In this document: in pieces, positions 17,784 through 28,011 of the stretch
How positions within the stretch are numbered: position 1 is the stretch's first letter
How the letters are laid out: each line of letters opens with the position of its first letter
Assembly: GCF_007827955.1 (NCBI RefSeq)
Contig: NZ_VITR01000003.1
Span: 248,001 to 312,000, forward strand
DNA from: Nitrospirillum pindoramense
GTDB lineage: Bacteria > Pseudomonadota > Alphaproteobacteria > Azospirillales > Azospirillaceae
Direction: 5' to 3'
Length of the DNA: 64,000 nt
Made by a program: the position numbers and the translations under genes
Notes under the pieces: model-generated
The model's database searches: none
Told to the model about the DNA's origin: nothing
What the model saw: the letters and a program-made list of their open reading frames with translations, nothing else

Positions 17784-18623
17784 ATGAGCGATATCCGCAC
17801 CGTCCGCATCCGCGACCTGGACGTGGCCAACGACAAGCCCTTCATGCTGATCGCCGGCCCCTGCCAGCTGGAAAGCCGCGAGCACGCGCTGGAGATGAGC
17901 CACGCCCTGGTGGAGATCACCGCCAAGCTGGGCATCGGCCTCGTCTACAAGACCAGCTTCGACAAGGCCAACCGCACGTCGGTCAGCACCGCGCGCGGCC
18001 TGGGCATGGAAAAGAGCCTGCCCATCCTGGCCGAGGTGCGGGAGAAGTTCGGCTGCCCCGTCCTGACCGACGTCCACACGGCGGAGCAGTGCGCCCCGGT
18101 CGCCGAGGTGGTGGACGTGCTGCAGATCCCGGCCTTCCTCTGCCGCCAGACCGACCTGCTGCTGGCCGCCGGGGAGACCGGCAAGGTCATCAACGTGAAG
18201 AAGGGCCAGTTCCTGGCGCCGTGGGACATGAAGAACGTGGCGGCCAAGATCGCCTCCACCGGCAATGAGAACATCCTGCTGTGCGAGCGCGGCGCCAGCT
18301 TTGGCTACAACACCCTGGTCAGCGACATGCGCAGCCTGCCCATCATGGCGCAGACGGGCTATCCGGTGGTGATGGACGCCACCCATTCCGTGCAGCAGCC
18401 GGGCGGGCAGGGCACCACCAGCGGCGGCCAGCGTGAGTTCGTGCCGGTCCTGGCCCGCGCCGCCCTGGCCGTGGGGGTGGCCGCCGTCTTCATGGAAACC
18501 CATGAGAACCCCGACTGCGCCCCCAGCGACGGCCCCAACATGGTCAAGCTGAAGGACCTGCCGGCCCTGCTGGAGACCATGGTCGCCATCGACCGCATCG
18601 CCAAGGCCAACCCGATCTTCTGA
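17784..18623 (+). CDS. kdsA: 3-deoxy-D-manno-octulosonate 8-phosphate synthase
   Basis: A 279-residue DAHP-synthase-family enzyme condensing phosphoenolpyruvate with arabinose 5-phosphate to make KDO-8-phosphate for lipopolysaccharide. Motifs: [71 protein letters not shown] and [10 protein letters not shown]. The end [16 protein letters not shown] is typical. Its presence shows an LPS-bearing Gram-negative. Confidence 0.97.
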   Translation: MSDIRTVRIRDLDVANDKPFMLIAGPCQLESREHALEMSHALVEITAKLGIGLVYKTSFDKANRTSVSTARGLGMEKSLPILAEVREKFGCPVLTDVHTAEQCAPVAEVVDVLQIPAFLCRQTDLLLAAGETGKVINVKKGQFLAPWDMKNVAAKIASTGNENILLCERGASFGYNTLVSDMRSLPIMAQTGYPVVMDATHSVQQPGGQGTTSGGQREFVPVLARAALAVGVAAVFMETHENPDCAPSDGPNMVKLKDLPALLETMVAIDRIAKANPIF

Positions 18624-18656
18624 TCGGCGGCTTCGGCCATCGCGTTTGAAGGATAG

Positions 18657-18690
18657 ACACCGGCGGCGGGGCGACCTGCCGCCGGTGTTT
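18657..18690. terminator. Terminator between kdsA and the ankyrin gene
   Basis: 11-bp perfect stem ACACCGGCGGC/GCCGCCGGTGT with a ten-base loop and a following TTTCATTT. It lies between convergent kdsA and the DUF6438-ankyrin gene and touches the latter's stop codon. Confidence 0.7.
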
Positions 18691-20051
18691 CATTTGGAGG
18701 AATGCGCCGCCAGCCAGCGGGCGGTGGCGGGCATGTCATAGATTTTGGCGCGCTGGGCCAGCGTATGCCCCTCCTCGTCGCGCCCCTGCGGGCTGGCGCC
18801 CGCCTGCAGCAGGCGTACAACGATAGTGTCGTTCCAAGTTGCGAAGGCGGGCCCCAGGCCGTTCTCGTCCCGGATCGTGACATCGGCACCGTTGGCCAGC
18901 AGTGTCTCCACCATGTCCAAATCGTCTGCCTCGAACAGTGGGGTGCGGCCCCGCCTGTCACGATGGTTGGGGTCGGCCCCCAAGGTAAGGAGCCGTTTGG
19001 CGGTGGCCAAGCGGGCGTCACGAGGTTTCCATCGGAAGCTTTGGAGGGAGGCCAGCGCCGTCTGTCCACCGCCTTTCTGCGGGCTTGGCTCTGCCACAGT
19101 GACGGCATCGACGGGGATCCCTGCCGCCACTGCGGCTTCAGCCAACGCTGGGTCACACGCGGCGCCCCAGCGCGCGAATAGGTGATTGGCCTCACCGGGG
19201 CGCAAACGTGGCAGCCAACCGGCGGCGGCCAGCCGTTGGAAAACTGGGGCGCGCCCCTCCTTTATTGCATCGCGCAGCAAATCGAGGCCCAACAAGCTGT
19301 CGGACTGGCCGTCACGTCCCTTGGTGACCGTCTCCAGCGGCAGGCCGCGGTCGATCATGCCCAAGAGTGTTTCAGTGGGCGGCACATCGGGACCGTGCAG
19401 GGCGATGGCGGCGGCGGATACGGACGTGAAGTCGAACCCGATGGCGGCCAGCCAATCAACCAGCCCCGGCGCACCGTTAACCCATCGGCCGGTATTGGCG
19501 ACGCGGTCGACCTCATCTTCCAGCGCTTTGACCACGGCGGGCATTCCCATCCCGCTTCCGGCATAATCCTCGACGTGCTTGGTACCCCTGCCGGTTTCCA
19601 GGATCAGGCTGAAGTGCGGCGCATCGGTGACCATGGCGAGGTCGCTGTCGGCCAACTCGAGGAAATGCGCCTCCTCGAAGCGGCGCGCCAGCGCCGCCAC
19701 CGCTTCTGGCGGCACATGGTCCTCCTGCCGGCCGGGCACGACCACATCTGAGGAGAAGAAGGGCGGACGGCGATAGACGGCGGTGGGGAAACGCTGGCCT
19801 GCCGGCAGATCGCCGCCGCCGTCGAAGATGATACGGCCCGATCCCTCGATCGCCACACTGTATTGTGGGCAGCGCCCTATGCCGCATCCCAGGCGAGTCA
19901 AGGTTATCCGCAGCTTGCTGGCGTCCTCGGCGGGAAACGGCTGCGGCTCTGGCGCCGCCCGCGCTGGGAAGCCCGCCAAGGCCAGGAGCAACAGCCCGGC
20001 GGCGCCGACACGGCGGAACAGCAAGGCGAGGACCTTTGGCAGCAATCTCAT
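18690..20051 (-). CDS. Exported DUF6438-ankyrin repeat protein
   Basis: 453 residues. A signal peptide (hydrophobic AAGLLLLALAGFPARA, cleavage near residue 33) is followed by a DUF6438 domain (about residues 43-185). This keeps the family cysteine motif LGCGIGRCPQYSV and ends with ALEDEVDRVANTGRW. Ankyrin-like repeats fill roughly residues 190-450, clearest at the end (LLTLGADPNHRDRRGRTPL, LLANGADVTIRDENGL, LLQAGASPQGRDEEGH). It is probably a periplasmic protein-interaction scaffold. It is the downstream partner of a paralogue with which it overlaps by four bases (ATGA). Function unknown. Confidence 0.82.
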   Translation of the reverse strand: MRLLPKVLALLFRRVGAAGLLLLALAGFPARAAPEPQPFPAEDASKLRITLTRLGCGIGRCPQYSVAIEGSGRIIFDGGGDLPAGQRFPTAVYRRPPFFSSDVVVPGRQEDHVPPEAVAALARRFEEAHFLELADSDLAMVTDAPHFSLILETGRGTKHVEDYAGSGMGMPAVVKALEDEVDRVANTGRWVNGAPGLVDWLAAIGFDFTSVSAAAIALHGPDVPPTETLLGMIDRGLPLETVTKGRDGQSDSLLGLDLLRDAIKEGRAPVFQRLAAAGWLPRLRPGEANHLFARWGAACDPALAEAAVAAGIPVDAVTVAEPSPQKGGGQTALASLQSFRWKPRDARLATAKRLLTLGADPNHRDRRGRTPLFEADDLDMVETLLANGADVTIRDENGLGPAFATWNDTIVVRLLQAGASPQGRDEEGHTLAQRAKIYDMPATARWLAAHSSK

Positions 20052-21706
20052 TTTTTACCGCCTGGGGCCGTCGTTTGTCCGTGCGCCGCCAGCCAGCGCG
20101 CGGTGGCCGGCATGGTGTAGAGCGCCGCCCGTTCGGGCAGGGTGTGACCGTCCTCGTCGCGCCCTTCCGGGCTGGCGCCTGCCTCCAGCAGCCGCAGGGT
20201 TATGGCGTCTTCCTGGCTGTACAGGGCCGCGCTGTTGCCGGCCGGGTCCCGCAGCGTCGCGTCGGCGCCGTGGGACAGCAGCAGTTCCAGGAGGTCCAGA
20301 GTGTGGACATGGAACAGGATGGTGCGGCCGTCTTCATCCCGCCGGTTGGGATCGGCGCCCAGTTTCAGCAACTGGGCGGTGGTGTCCAGCCGGGCCTGCT
20401 CCGACGCGCAGGAATAGCGGGTGGCAAGGGTGATGAGCGCCGTGCCATTGGGGCCGTTCTCCAATCCGGCGGCGGGGCCGTCCACCGCCAAGCCCGCCGC
20501 CACGGCCGCCCGCGCGAAGCCGGCATCGCAGTTGGCTCCTGCCAAGGCGAACATGCGGTCCGCGTCCCCCGGCTGCAGCCGCGCCAACCAGCCGCCCGCC
20601 ATCAGGCGGGCAAAGACGGTGGTCTGCCCTTTGGACAGGGCTTGGCGCATCAGCATGATGCCGACCGGCCCTATCCGGGGCCGATCAGCGGTCGAGGTCT
20701 TCTCCAAATCCAGGCCGCGGTTCATGAACTCCAGCACAGTGGCCTGGGCATTCCAGCCATAGTCACTGACGGCGAGGACAGCGGCCATGTCGGATTTGAA
20801 ATCGAAGCCGGTCGCGGCCAGCCAGCCAATGACGCCCGGCGTGCCCCTCGTCCAGCGCGCTGTGCCGGCGATGCGGTCCACCTCGTCTTCCAGATCCTTC
20901 ACCGACTGCGGCAAGCCCACGTCGCGGCCAATATAATCTACGACCCGGCGGCTGCCGTTGCTGGTATCCAGGGTGAGGGTAACGAACGGAGATTCACGAC
21001 TTCGCGCCTTGTACTCCGGTGCCACGCCGAAGAAGCGTGCCGCCTGGAATTTGGCTACCAGGGCGCGCACCAAGGCCGGATCGATGCTGTCCTCATGTCG
21101 GCCAGGCAGGAACAGGCCGCGCGGCAATAGGGCGCGGTTGGTGAAGGTGGCCATGTCGGGCTGGGCGGGACTGTCGAAGACGACATGGCCATCTCCTACC
21201 ACGGTGACCGTATACTGGCCGCCAAAGGGCACATCGCGGCTCAGGCTGATCCTCAGCTTGGACCAATCCACCTCGGGGAAGGGGGCGTCGGGCTGGGCCC
21301 AGCGTTCGGCCGGCAGCACCCGCACCGCTACCGTGGCCTGCGTTGGCACGGGGTGACCCCGATAGAGAAGGGGGCGGAGGCGCCAGCGCCGGGCCGCATC
21401 CACGGCCGTCTTTACCGCTGGGTCATCGGCCTTCTGCGGCCAATCAACCCCATAGGCGTGGGCCTGGGGCGGTGCAGTCACGGCGGTGACGCGGCCGTCC
21501 TCGTTGGCCCGCACCTTTAGTTCGACGGTGGTCGCCTCCGCTAGTGAGGGTTCACGGATGTCCGCCTGGTTGGTCAGGTGGCCGAAGAATGTCGTGGAAC
21601 TGAGGCCGATGGTGTCATCGGTGTCCCGGTGCAGGGCGCAAGCGCTGAGGAGGGGAAGCAGGGCGGTGACCAGTAGAGGCGTGACGCGGCGTGGCGCTTG
21701 CGGCAA
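20048..21706 (-). CDS. Lipoprotein with TonB-C-like, DUF6438 and ankyrin regions
   Basis: 552 residues. The N-terminus LLPLLSACALHRD has a lipobox (LSAC), predicting lipidation and membrane anchoring. Residues 58-130 resemble a TonB C-terminal domain (VELKVRANEDGRVTAV, then AARRWRLRPLLYRGHPVP). A DUF6438-like domain follows but has lost the paired cysteines kept by its neighbour (LRISLSRDVPFGGQYTVTV). C-terminal ankyrin-like units include LLKLGADPNRRDEDGRTIL, LLSHGADATLRDPAGNSA and LLEAGASPEGRDEDGHTL. The two genes clearly arose by tandem duplication; this one gained or kept the extra N-terminal module. Confidence 0.8.
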   Translation of the reverse strand: MPQAPRRVTPLLVTALLPLLSACALHRDTDDTIGLSSTTFFGHLTNQADIREPSLAEATTVELKVRANEDGRVTAVTAPPQAHAYGVDWPQKADDPAVKTAVDAARRWRLRPLLYRGHPVPTQATVAVRVLPAERWAQPDAPFPEVDWSKLRISLSRDVPFGGQYTVTVVGDGHVVFDSPAQPDMATFTNRALLPRGLFLPGRHEDSIDPALVRALVAKFQAARFFGVAPEYKARSRESPFVTLTLDTSNGSRRVVDYIGRDVGLPQSVKDLEDEVDRIAGTARWTRGTPGVIGWLAATGFDFKSDMAAVLAVSDYGWNAQATVLEFMNRGLDLEKTSTADRPRIGPVGIMLMRQALSKGQTTVFARLMAGGWLARLQPGDADRMFALAGANCDAGFARAAVAAGLAVDGPAAGLENGPNGTALITLATRYSCASEQARLDTTAQLLKLGADPNRRDEDGRTILFHVHTLDLLELLLSHGADATLRDPAGNSAALYSQEDAITLRLLEAGASPEGRDEDGHTLPERAALYTMPATARWLAAHGQTTAPGGKK

Positions 21707-21943
21707 GGCGGGCTCCCCAACGGCTCAGTCGGGCCAACTCTGCCATAACGGGAACAAAGTGGCCAATCTTCCCGTGAGAAAGGCACTGCTCCGGTCAAGT
21801 CAGGCGGGCGCTGGGTCAGTCCACAACCGCCGCCTTCAAAACGTCATAGGCGATACCGCGCCTGCTGGTCTTGCCTGGGGCCGGCCCTAAAGGCTATGAC
21901 GGGCACCGTCCCGCCACGACGCATTCGCCGTCACGACGCATAA

Positions 21944-23236
<1,293 letters not shown>

Positions 23237-23279
23237 AACCGGGCATCGTTCCGGTATCGTCCGGAATAGCCGGAAAGTG

Positions 23280-23309
23280 GGGGTGGGGGCCTGGCTTCCA
23301 CCCCTTTTT
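23280..23309 (+). terminator. Terminator after eno
   Basis: 7-bp stem GGGGTGG/CCACCCC followed by TTTTTCTTT. Confidence 0.75.
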
Positions 23310-23432
23310 CTTTGCCCTATAGTCGGTTGAAGTCGCGCGCCGGTTGGTATTTCAGATGAATTAAATGCGGCAGCCAGACTAGGCGCTGCTTTCCATTTGA
23401 CGGTTGCGGAACCCTTGTGGAACCATGGGCCC

Positions 23433-23804
23433 ATGATTGGCGCCCGTTCTTTCCGTACCGCACTGAACCGCGCCCTGCGCCAGGTGGTTGCACCTGTGGT
23501 GGGGGCGTCCGTCGTCGCCTATTTCGCGTACCACACGGTGCAGGGCGAACGCGGGCTGGTGGCGCTGACCCAGTTGCAGACCCAGGTCAGTCAGGCCAAG
23601 GCGCAACTGGACCAGGTGCGCGCGGAGCGTGAGGCGATGGAGCGTCGCGCCCGCCTGCTGCGCCCCGACAATCTGGACCCCGATATGCTGGAGGAAGAGT
23701 CCCGCAAGGTGCTCGATTTCTCCCGTCCGGATGACCTCGTGATCCTTCTTCCGGGCAAGCCTGCCCCGCATGAAGACAAGGATGCGCCGGCCAAAACGCC
23801 GTAA
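23433..23804 (+). CDS. ftsB: FtsB/DivIC-type septum formation initiator protein
   Basis: A 123-residue bitopic membrane protein. A basic N-terminus and one membrane span (VVAPVVGASVVAYFAYHTV) lead into a coiled coil (LTQLQTQVSQAKAQLDQVRAEREAMERR) and the conserved patch LLRPDNLDPDMLEEESRKVLDF. This architecture is that of FtsB, which bridges FtsL and FtsQ in the divisome. Location between eno and pdhA is standard for alphaproteobacteria. The in-frame codons before ATG 23433 are not homologous. The gene symbol rests on architecture and synteny rather than strong sequence identity. Confidence 0.85.
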   Translation: MIGARSFRTALNRALRQVVAPVVGASVVAYFAYHTVQGERGLVALTQLQTQVSQAKAQLDQVRAEREAMERRARLLRPDNLDPDMLEEESRKVLDFSRPDDLVILLPGKPAPHEDKDAPAKTP

Positions 23805-24008
23805 ACCGCTGATAATCCACCGATTAGCCTGAATCAGGTTAATCGTAAATAATCCTTTTGAAGCAAGGTATTGCAGTGCACACTCCTTGCATTGCACCGC
23901 ACTTGTGGTTAGCAGTGATGCCGTGCCGGCCGACCCGGCCCGGAGTGCACCTGGGGCCGACCCCCGGGGACCGCGACGCAATGCCCACGCTTGAGAAGGG
24001 AGACGCCA

Positions 24009-25022
24009 GTGGCCACGACCACGAGACGCCGTGCCAAGCCCGCTGAGAACGCAGCGCCGGAGCCGACCCAGGAGGAACTCCTCCGCTACTACAAGGAAAT
24101 GTTGCTGATCCGCCGCTTCGAGGAGAAGGCCGGTCAGCTTTACGGCATGGGCCTCATCGGCGGCTTCTGCCACCTGTACATCGGCCAGGAGGCCGTGGTG
24201 GTGGGCATGCAGGCGGCGCAGCTGCCGGGCGACAGCGTCATCACCAGCTACCGTGACCACGGCCACATGCTGGCCTGCGGCATGGAGGCCAAGGGCGTGA
24301 TGGCGGAACTGACGGGGCGCGCGGGCGGCTATTCCAAGGGGAAGGGCGGCTCGATGCACATGTTCTCGCGTGAGAAGAACTTCTACGGCGGCCACGGCAT
24401 CGTTGGCGCCCAGACGCCCATCGGCACGGGCCTGGCCTTCGCCCACAAGTACAAGAAGGACGGTTGCATCGACGTCTGCTACCTGGGTGACGGCGCCGTC
24501 AACCAGGGCCAGGTCTATGAGTCCTTCAACATGGCGGCCCTGTGGAAGCTCCCGGTGATCTACGTCATCGAGAACAACAAGTACGCCATGGGCACCTCGC
24601 AGCAGCGCGCCTCGGCGGGTGAGCTGTACCTGCGCGGCAGCGCCTACGGCATCCCGGGCAAGCAGGTGAACGGCATGGACGTGCTGGAGGTCAAGAAGGC
24701 CGCCGACGAGGCCGTGGCCTACGTCCGTGGCGGCAACGGCCCCATGATCCTGGAGATGAAGACCTACCGCTACCGCGGCCACTCCATGTCCGACCCGGCC
24801 AAGTACCGCACGAAGGAAGAGGTCAACAAGATGCGGTCGGAATATGACTGCATCGACCATCTGAAGGCGATGCTGTTCGAGAAGGGCTATGCCGACGAGG
24901 AAAGCCTGAAGGTCATCGACCGCGACGTGAAGGCCGTCGTCACCGAGGCCGCCGACTTCGCGACCACCAGCCCCGAGCCCGACGCCTCGGAGCTGTGGAC
25001 CGACATCCTCGTGGAAGCCTGA
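24009..25022 (+). CDS. pdhA: Pyruvate dehydrogenase E1 component, alpha subunit
   Basis: A 337-residue thiamine-diphosphate enzyme subunit that decarboxylates pyruvate as an alpha2beta2 E1. The ThDP motif [21 protein letters not shown] and following [10 protein letters not shown] are intact, as is [20 protein letters not shown], the loop phosphorylated in mitochondrial homologues. GTG 24009 is the likely start: AAGGGAG sits six bases upstream and the TTG before it lies upstream of that site. First gene of pdhA-pdhB-pdhC-lpdA; the alpha/beta-type E1 is the mitochondrial-like form. Confidence 0.96.
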   Translation: MATTTRRRAKPAENAAPEPTQEELLRYYKEMLLIRRFEEKAGQLYGMGLIGGFCHLYIGQEAVVVGMQAAQLPGDSVITSYRDHGHMLACGMEAKGVMAELTGRAGGYSKGKGGSMHMFSREKNFYGGHGIVGAQTPIGTGLAFAHKYKKDGCIDVCYLGDGAVNQGQVYESFNMAALWKLPVIYVIENNKYAMGTSQQRASAGELYLRGSAYGIPGKQVNGMDVLEVKKAADEAVAYVRGGNGPMILEMKTYRYRGHSMSDPAKYRTKEEVNKMRSEYDCIDHLKAMLFEKGYADEESLKVIDRDVKAVVTEAADFATTSPEPDASELWTDILVEA

Positions 25023-25044
25023 TCGCTGGCCGGAGAATAAGAAA

Positions 25045-26430
25045 ATGCCCATCGATATCCTGATGCCGGCCCTGTCCCCCACCATGACCGAAGGCAAGTT
25101 GGCCAAGTGGGTGAAGAAGGAAGGCGACACCATCAAGGCGGGTGACGTCATCGCCGAGATCGAGACCGACAAGGCCACCATGGAAGTGGAAGCGGTCGAC
25201 GAAGGCACCCTGGCCAAGATCCTGGTGCCGGAAGGCACCGAGAACGTGGCCGTGAACACCGCCATCGCCCTGTTGGCCGGCGAAGGCGAGAGCGCCAGCG
25301 ACGTGACCGCCGCCCAGGCCCCCGCCGCGCCTGCCCCCAAGGCCGAGGCGCCCCGGGAAGAGGCCAAGCCGGCCGCCGTTCCCGCCGCCCCGGTGGTTTC
25401 GGCCCTGGTGGCCCCGCCGCCGTCGGACGAGGACCGCTTCTTCAAGAACACCCAGACCATGACGGTGCGCGAGGCCCTGCGCGACGCCATGGCCGAGGAG
25501 ATGCGCAAGGACGCCAACGTCTTCGTCATGGGCGAGGAAGTGGCCGAATACCAGGGCGCCTACAAGGTGACCCAGGGCCTGCTGCAGGAATTCGGTCCCG
25601 ACCGCGTGATCGACACCCCCATCACCGAGCACGGCTTCGCCGGCCTGGCGGTGGGTGCGGCCTTCGGCGGCCTGCGCCCGGTCGTGGAGTTCATGACCTT
25701 TAACTTCTCGATGCAGGCCATCGACCACATCATCAATTCCGCCGCCAAGACGCTGTACATGTCCGGCGGCCAGATGGGCTGCCCCATCGTGTTCCGTGGC
25801 CCCAACGGCGCCGCCGCCCGCGTGGCCGCCCAGCACAGCCAGGAATACAGCAGCTGGTACGCCCACATCCCGGGCCTGAAGGTGGTGGCTCCCTACAGCG
25901 CCGCCGATGCCAAGGGCCTGCTGAAGGCCGCCATCCGTGATCCGAACCCCGTGGTCTTCCTGGAAAACGAAATCCTGTACGGCCAGCACTTCGAAGTGCC
26001 GACCGATCCGGACTTCATCATCCCGATCGGCCGGGCCAAGATCGAGCGCGCCGGCACGGATGTGACCATCACCGCCTTCTCGCTGCAGGTCGGCATGGCC
26101 CTGGCCGCCGCCGAAAAGCTGGCGGAGCAGGGGATCAGCGCCGAGGTCATCAACCTGCGCAGCATCCGTCCCCTGGATGTCCACACCATCGTGGAAAGCG
26201 TGAAGAAGACCAACCGCCTGGTCTCGGTGGAAGAGGGCTGGCCCTTCGCCGGCATCGGCGCGGAAATGTCCGCGGTGATGATGGAACACGCCTTCGATTA
26301 CCTGGATGCGCCCGTGGTCCGCGTGCACGGCAAGGACGTGCCCATGCCCTACGCCGCCAACCTGGAAAAGCTGGCCCTGCCGCAGGTGGATGACGTCGTC
26401 ACCGCCGCCAAGGCCGTGCTGTACCGCTGA
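25045..26430 (+). CDS. pdhB: Pyruvate dehydrogenase E1 beta subunit with N-terminal lipoyl domain
   Basis: 461 residues. Residues 1-80 are a lipoyl domain with the attachment lysine in [12 protein letters not shown] (Lys43), then an Ala/Pro linker. The E1 beta domain begins near residue 135 ([38 protein letters not shown]) and ends with the transketolase C-terminal domain ([27 protein letters not shown]). A lipoyl domain on E1 beta is a known alphaproteobacterial peculiarity. Its first 65 residues differ from those of pdhC at one position. Confidence 0.97.
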   Translation: MPIDILMPALSPTMTEGKLAKWVKKEGDTIKAGDVIAEIETDKATMEVEAVDEGTLAKILVPEGTENVAVNTAIALLAGEGESASDVTAAQAPAAPAPKAEAPREEAKPAAVPAAPVVSALVAPPPSDEDRFFKNTQTMTVREALRDAMAEEMRKDANVFVMGEEVAEYQGAYKVTQGLLQEFGPDRVIDTPITEHGFAGLAVGAAFGGLRPVVEFMTFNFSMQAIDHIINSAAKTLYMSGGQMGCPIVFRGPNGAAARVAAQHSQEYSSWYAHIPGLKVVAPYSAADAKGLLKAAIRDPNPVVFLENEILYGQHFEVPTDPDFIIPIGRAKIERAGTDVTITAFSLQVGMALAAAEKLAEQGISAEVINLRSIRPLDVHTIVESVKKTNRLVSVEEGWPFAGIGAEMSAVMMEHAFDYLDAPVVRVHGKDVPMPYAANLEKLALPQVDDVVTAAKAVLYR

Positions 26431-26439
26431 ACCGGCCGG

Positions 26440-26479
26440 GAAGGCGCCTCCCGCCCCGATGGGGGCCGGGGGCGCCTTC
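26440..26479 (+). terminator. Hairpin between pdhB and pdhC (attenuator-like)
   Basis: 9-bp stem GAAGGCGCC/GGCGCCTTC enclosing a second GC-rich pairing (CCCGCCCC with GGGG). No T-run follows, so it may pause, process or partly attenuate the pdh transcript rather than end it. Confidence 0.5.
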
Positions 26480-26546
26480 TGCCGCATCCGTCAGAGATTT
26501 GGGGCGCCTGGCCTGACGCCACGGCCCCCTGGGGGAGAGCAAACCC

Positions 26547-27878
26547 ATGCCGATCGATATCCTGATGCCGGCCCTGTCGCCCACGATGACCGAGGGTAAG
26601 CTGGCGAAGTGGGTGAAGAAGGAAGGCGACACGATCAAGGCGGGCGACGTCATCGCCGAGATCGAAACCGACAAGGCCACCATGGAAGTGGAGGCCGTGG
26701 ACGAGGGCACGCTGGGCAAGATCCTGGTGCCGGAGGGGACCGATGGCGTGGCGGTGAACGCCAAGATCGCCATCCTGCTGGAGGAAGGCGAGAGCGCCGA
26801 CGCCCTGAGCGCCGCGCCCAAGGCCGCCGCCCCTGCGCCGGCCCCCACGGCGGCTAAGGCGGAAGCCGCCGCCACGGCCCCCGCCAAGGCCGAGGCCGCC
26901 CCGGCCGCCGCTGCGGCGCCGGCCCCGGCGCATGACGGCAAGCGCGTGTTCGCCAGTCCGTTGGCCCGCCGCATGGCCGCCCAGGCCGGCCTGGATCTGG
27001 CCAAGGTGTCCGGCACCGGCCCGTCCGGCCGCATCGTGAAGGCCGACGTCGAGGCCGCGCTGAAGGGCGGGGCCGCCAAGGCCGCGCCGGCCGCCGCCGC
27101 CGCCGCCCCCGCCGCTGCTGCTCCGGCCGCCGCCGCGCCGGCTCCGGTCGCTGCTCCGAAGGGCATCGACGCCAAGGCTTTGGCCGACAAGCTGGGCATG
27201 AAGTACAAGGTCCTGCCCAACAGCGGCATGCGCAAGACCATCGCCAAGCGCCTGACCGAGGCCTGGCAGACCATCCCGCACTTCGGCCTGTCGGTCGATT
27301 GCGAGATCGACGCCCTGCTGGCGCTGCGCGCCCAGCTGAACGAGAAGTCGGGCGAGAAGGTGTCGGTCAACGACTTCGTCGTGAAGGCCGTGGCCGTGGC
27401 CCTGCGCAAGGTGCCGGAGGCCAACGTCTCCTGGCATGAGGACGGCATCCTGCAGTACGAGGGCGTGGATGTCTCCGTGGCCGTGGCCACCGATGGCGGC
27501 CTGATCACCCCCATCGTGAAGAACGCCGACCAGAAGGGCCTGGCCACCATCTCCGCCGAGGTGAAGTCCCTGGCCGCCAAGGCCAAGGAAGGCAAGCTGA
27601 AGCCCGAGGAGTTCCAGGGCGGCACCTTCAGCGTGTCCAACCTGGGCATGTTCGGGATCAAGAGCTTCACCTCCATCATTAACCCGCCGCAGAGCTGCAT
27701 CCTGTCCGTGGGTGCCGGTGAGAAGCGGCCGGTGGTGAAGGGCGACGCCCTGGCCGTGGCCACGGTCATGAGCCTGACGCTGACGGTGGACCATCGCTCG
27801 GTCGACGGCGCCGTGGGCGCCCGTTACCTGCAGGTCCTGAAGAAGCTGATCGAGGACCCCATCACGCTGATGCTGTGA
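26547..27878 (+). CDS. pdhC: Dihydrolipoamide acetyltransferase, E2 of pyruvate dehydrogenase
   Basis: 443 residues: one lipoyl domain (1-80, Lys43 in [11 protein letters not shown]), an Ala/Pro-rich linker, the E1/E3-binding domain around 133-172 ([34 protein letters not shown]), a second Ala-rich linker, and the catalytic acyltransferase domain. That domain starts [19 protein letters not shown] and ends with the active-site motif [16 protein letters not shown]. It transfers acetyl groups to CoA and forms the complex core. GGGGGAGAG precedes the ATG. Confidence 0.97.
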   Translation: MPIDILMPALSPTMTEGKLAKWVKKEGDTIKAGDVIAEIETDKATMEVEAVDEGTLGKILVPEGTDGVAVNAKIAILLEEGESADALSAAPKAAAPAPAPTAAKAEAAATAPAKAEAAPAAAAAPAPAHDGKRVFASPLARRMAAQAGLDLAKVSGTGPSGRIVKADVEAALKGGAAKAAPAAAAAAPAAAAPAAAAPAPVAAPKGIDAKALADKLGMKYKVLPNSGMRKTIAKRLTEAWQTIPHFGLSVDCEIDALLALRAQLNEKSGEKVSVNDFVVKAVAVALRKVPEANVSWHEDGILQYEGVDVSVAVATDGGLITPIVKNADQKGLATISAEVKSLAAKAKEGKLKPEEFQGGTFSVSNLGMFGIKSFTSIINPPQSCILSVGAGEKRPVVKGDALAVATVMSLTLTVDHRSVDGAVGARYLQVLKKLIEDPITLML

Positions 27879-27885
27879 TGCCCAT

Positions 27886-27921
27886 CCCCGGAAGCGCCCG
27901 ACGCTTCCGGGGATTTCTCTT
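27886..27921 (+). terminator. Terminator after pdhC
   Basis: 11-bp perfect stem CCCCGGAAGCG/CGCTTCCGGGG with a five-base loop, then ATTTCTCTT. lpdA 90 bases further on may therefore have its own promoter or depend on read-through. Confidence 0.75.
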
Positions 27922-28011
27922 GTCGTTGACCAAAAGCGCGGGGCGGGCGCCCCCCGAGGGTTGTACCCAGCTATGGGCGGGCCCTGCGCCTTTTGAAGGG
28001 AACAGACCGAA

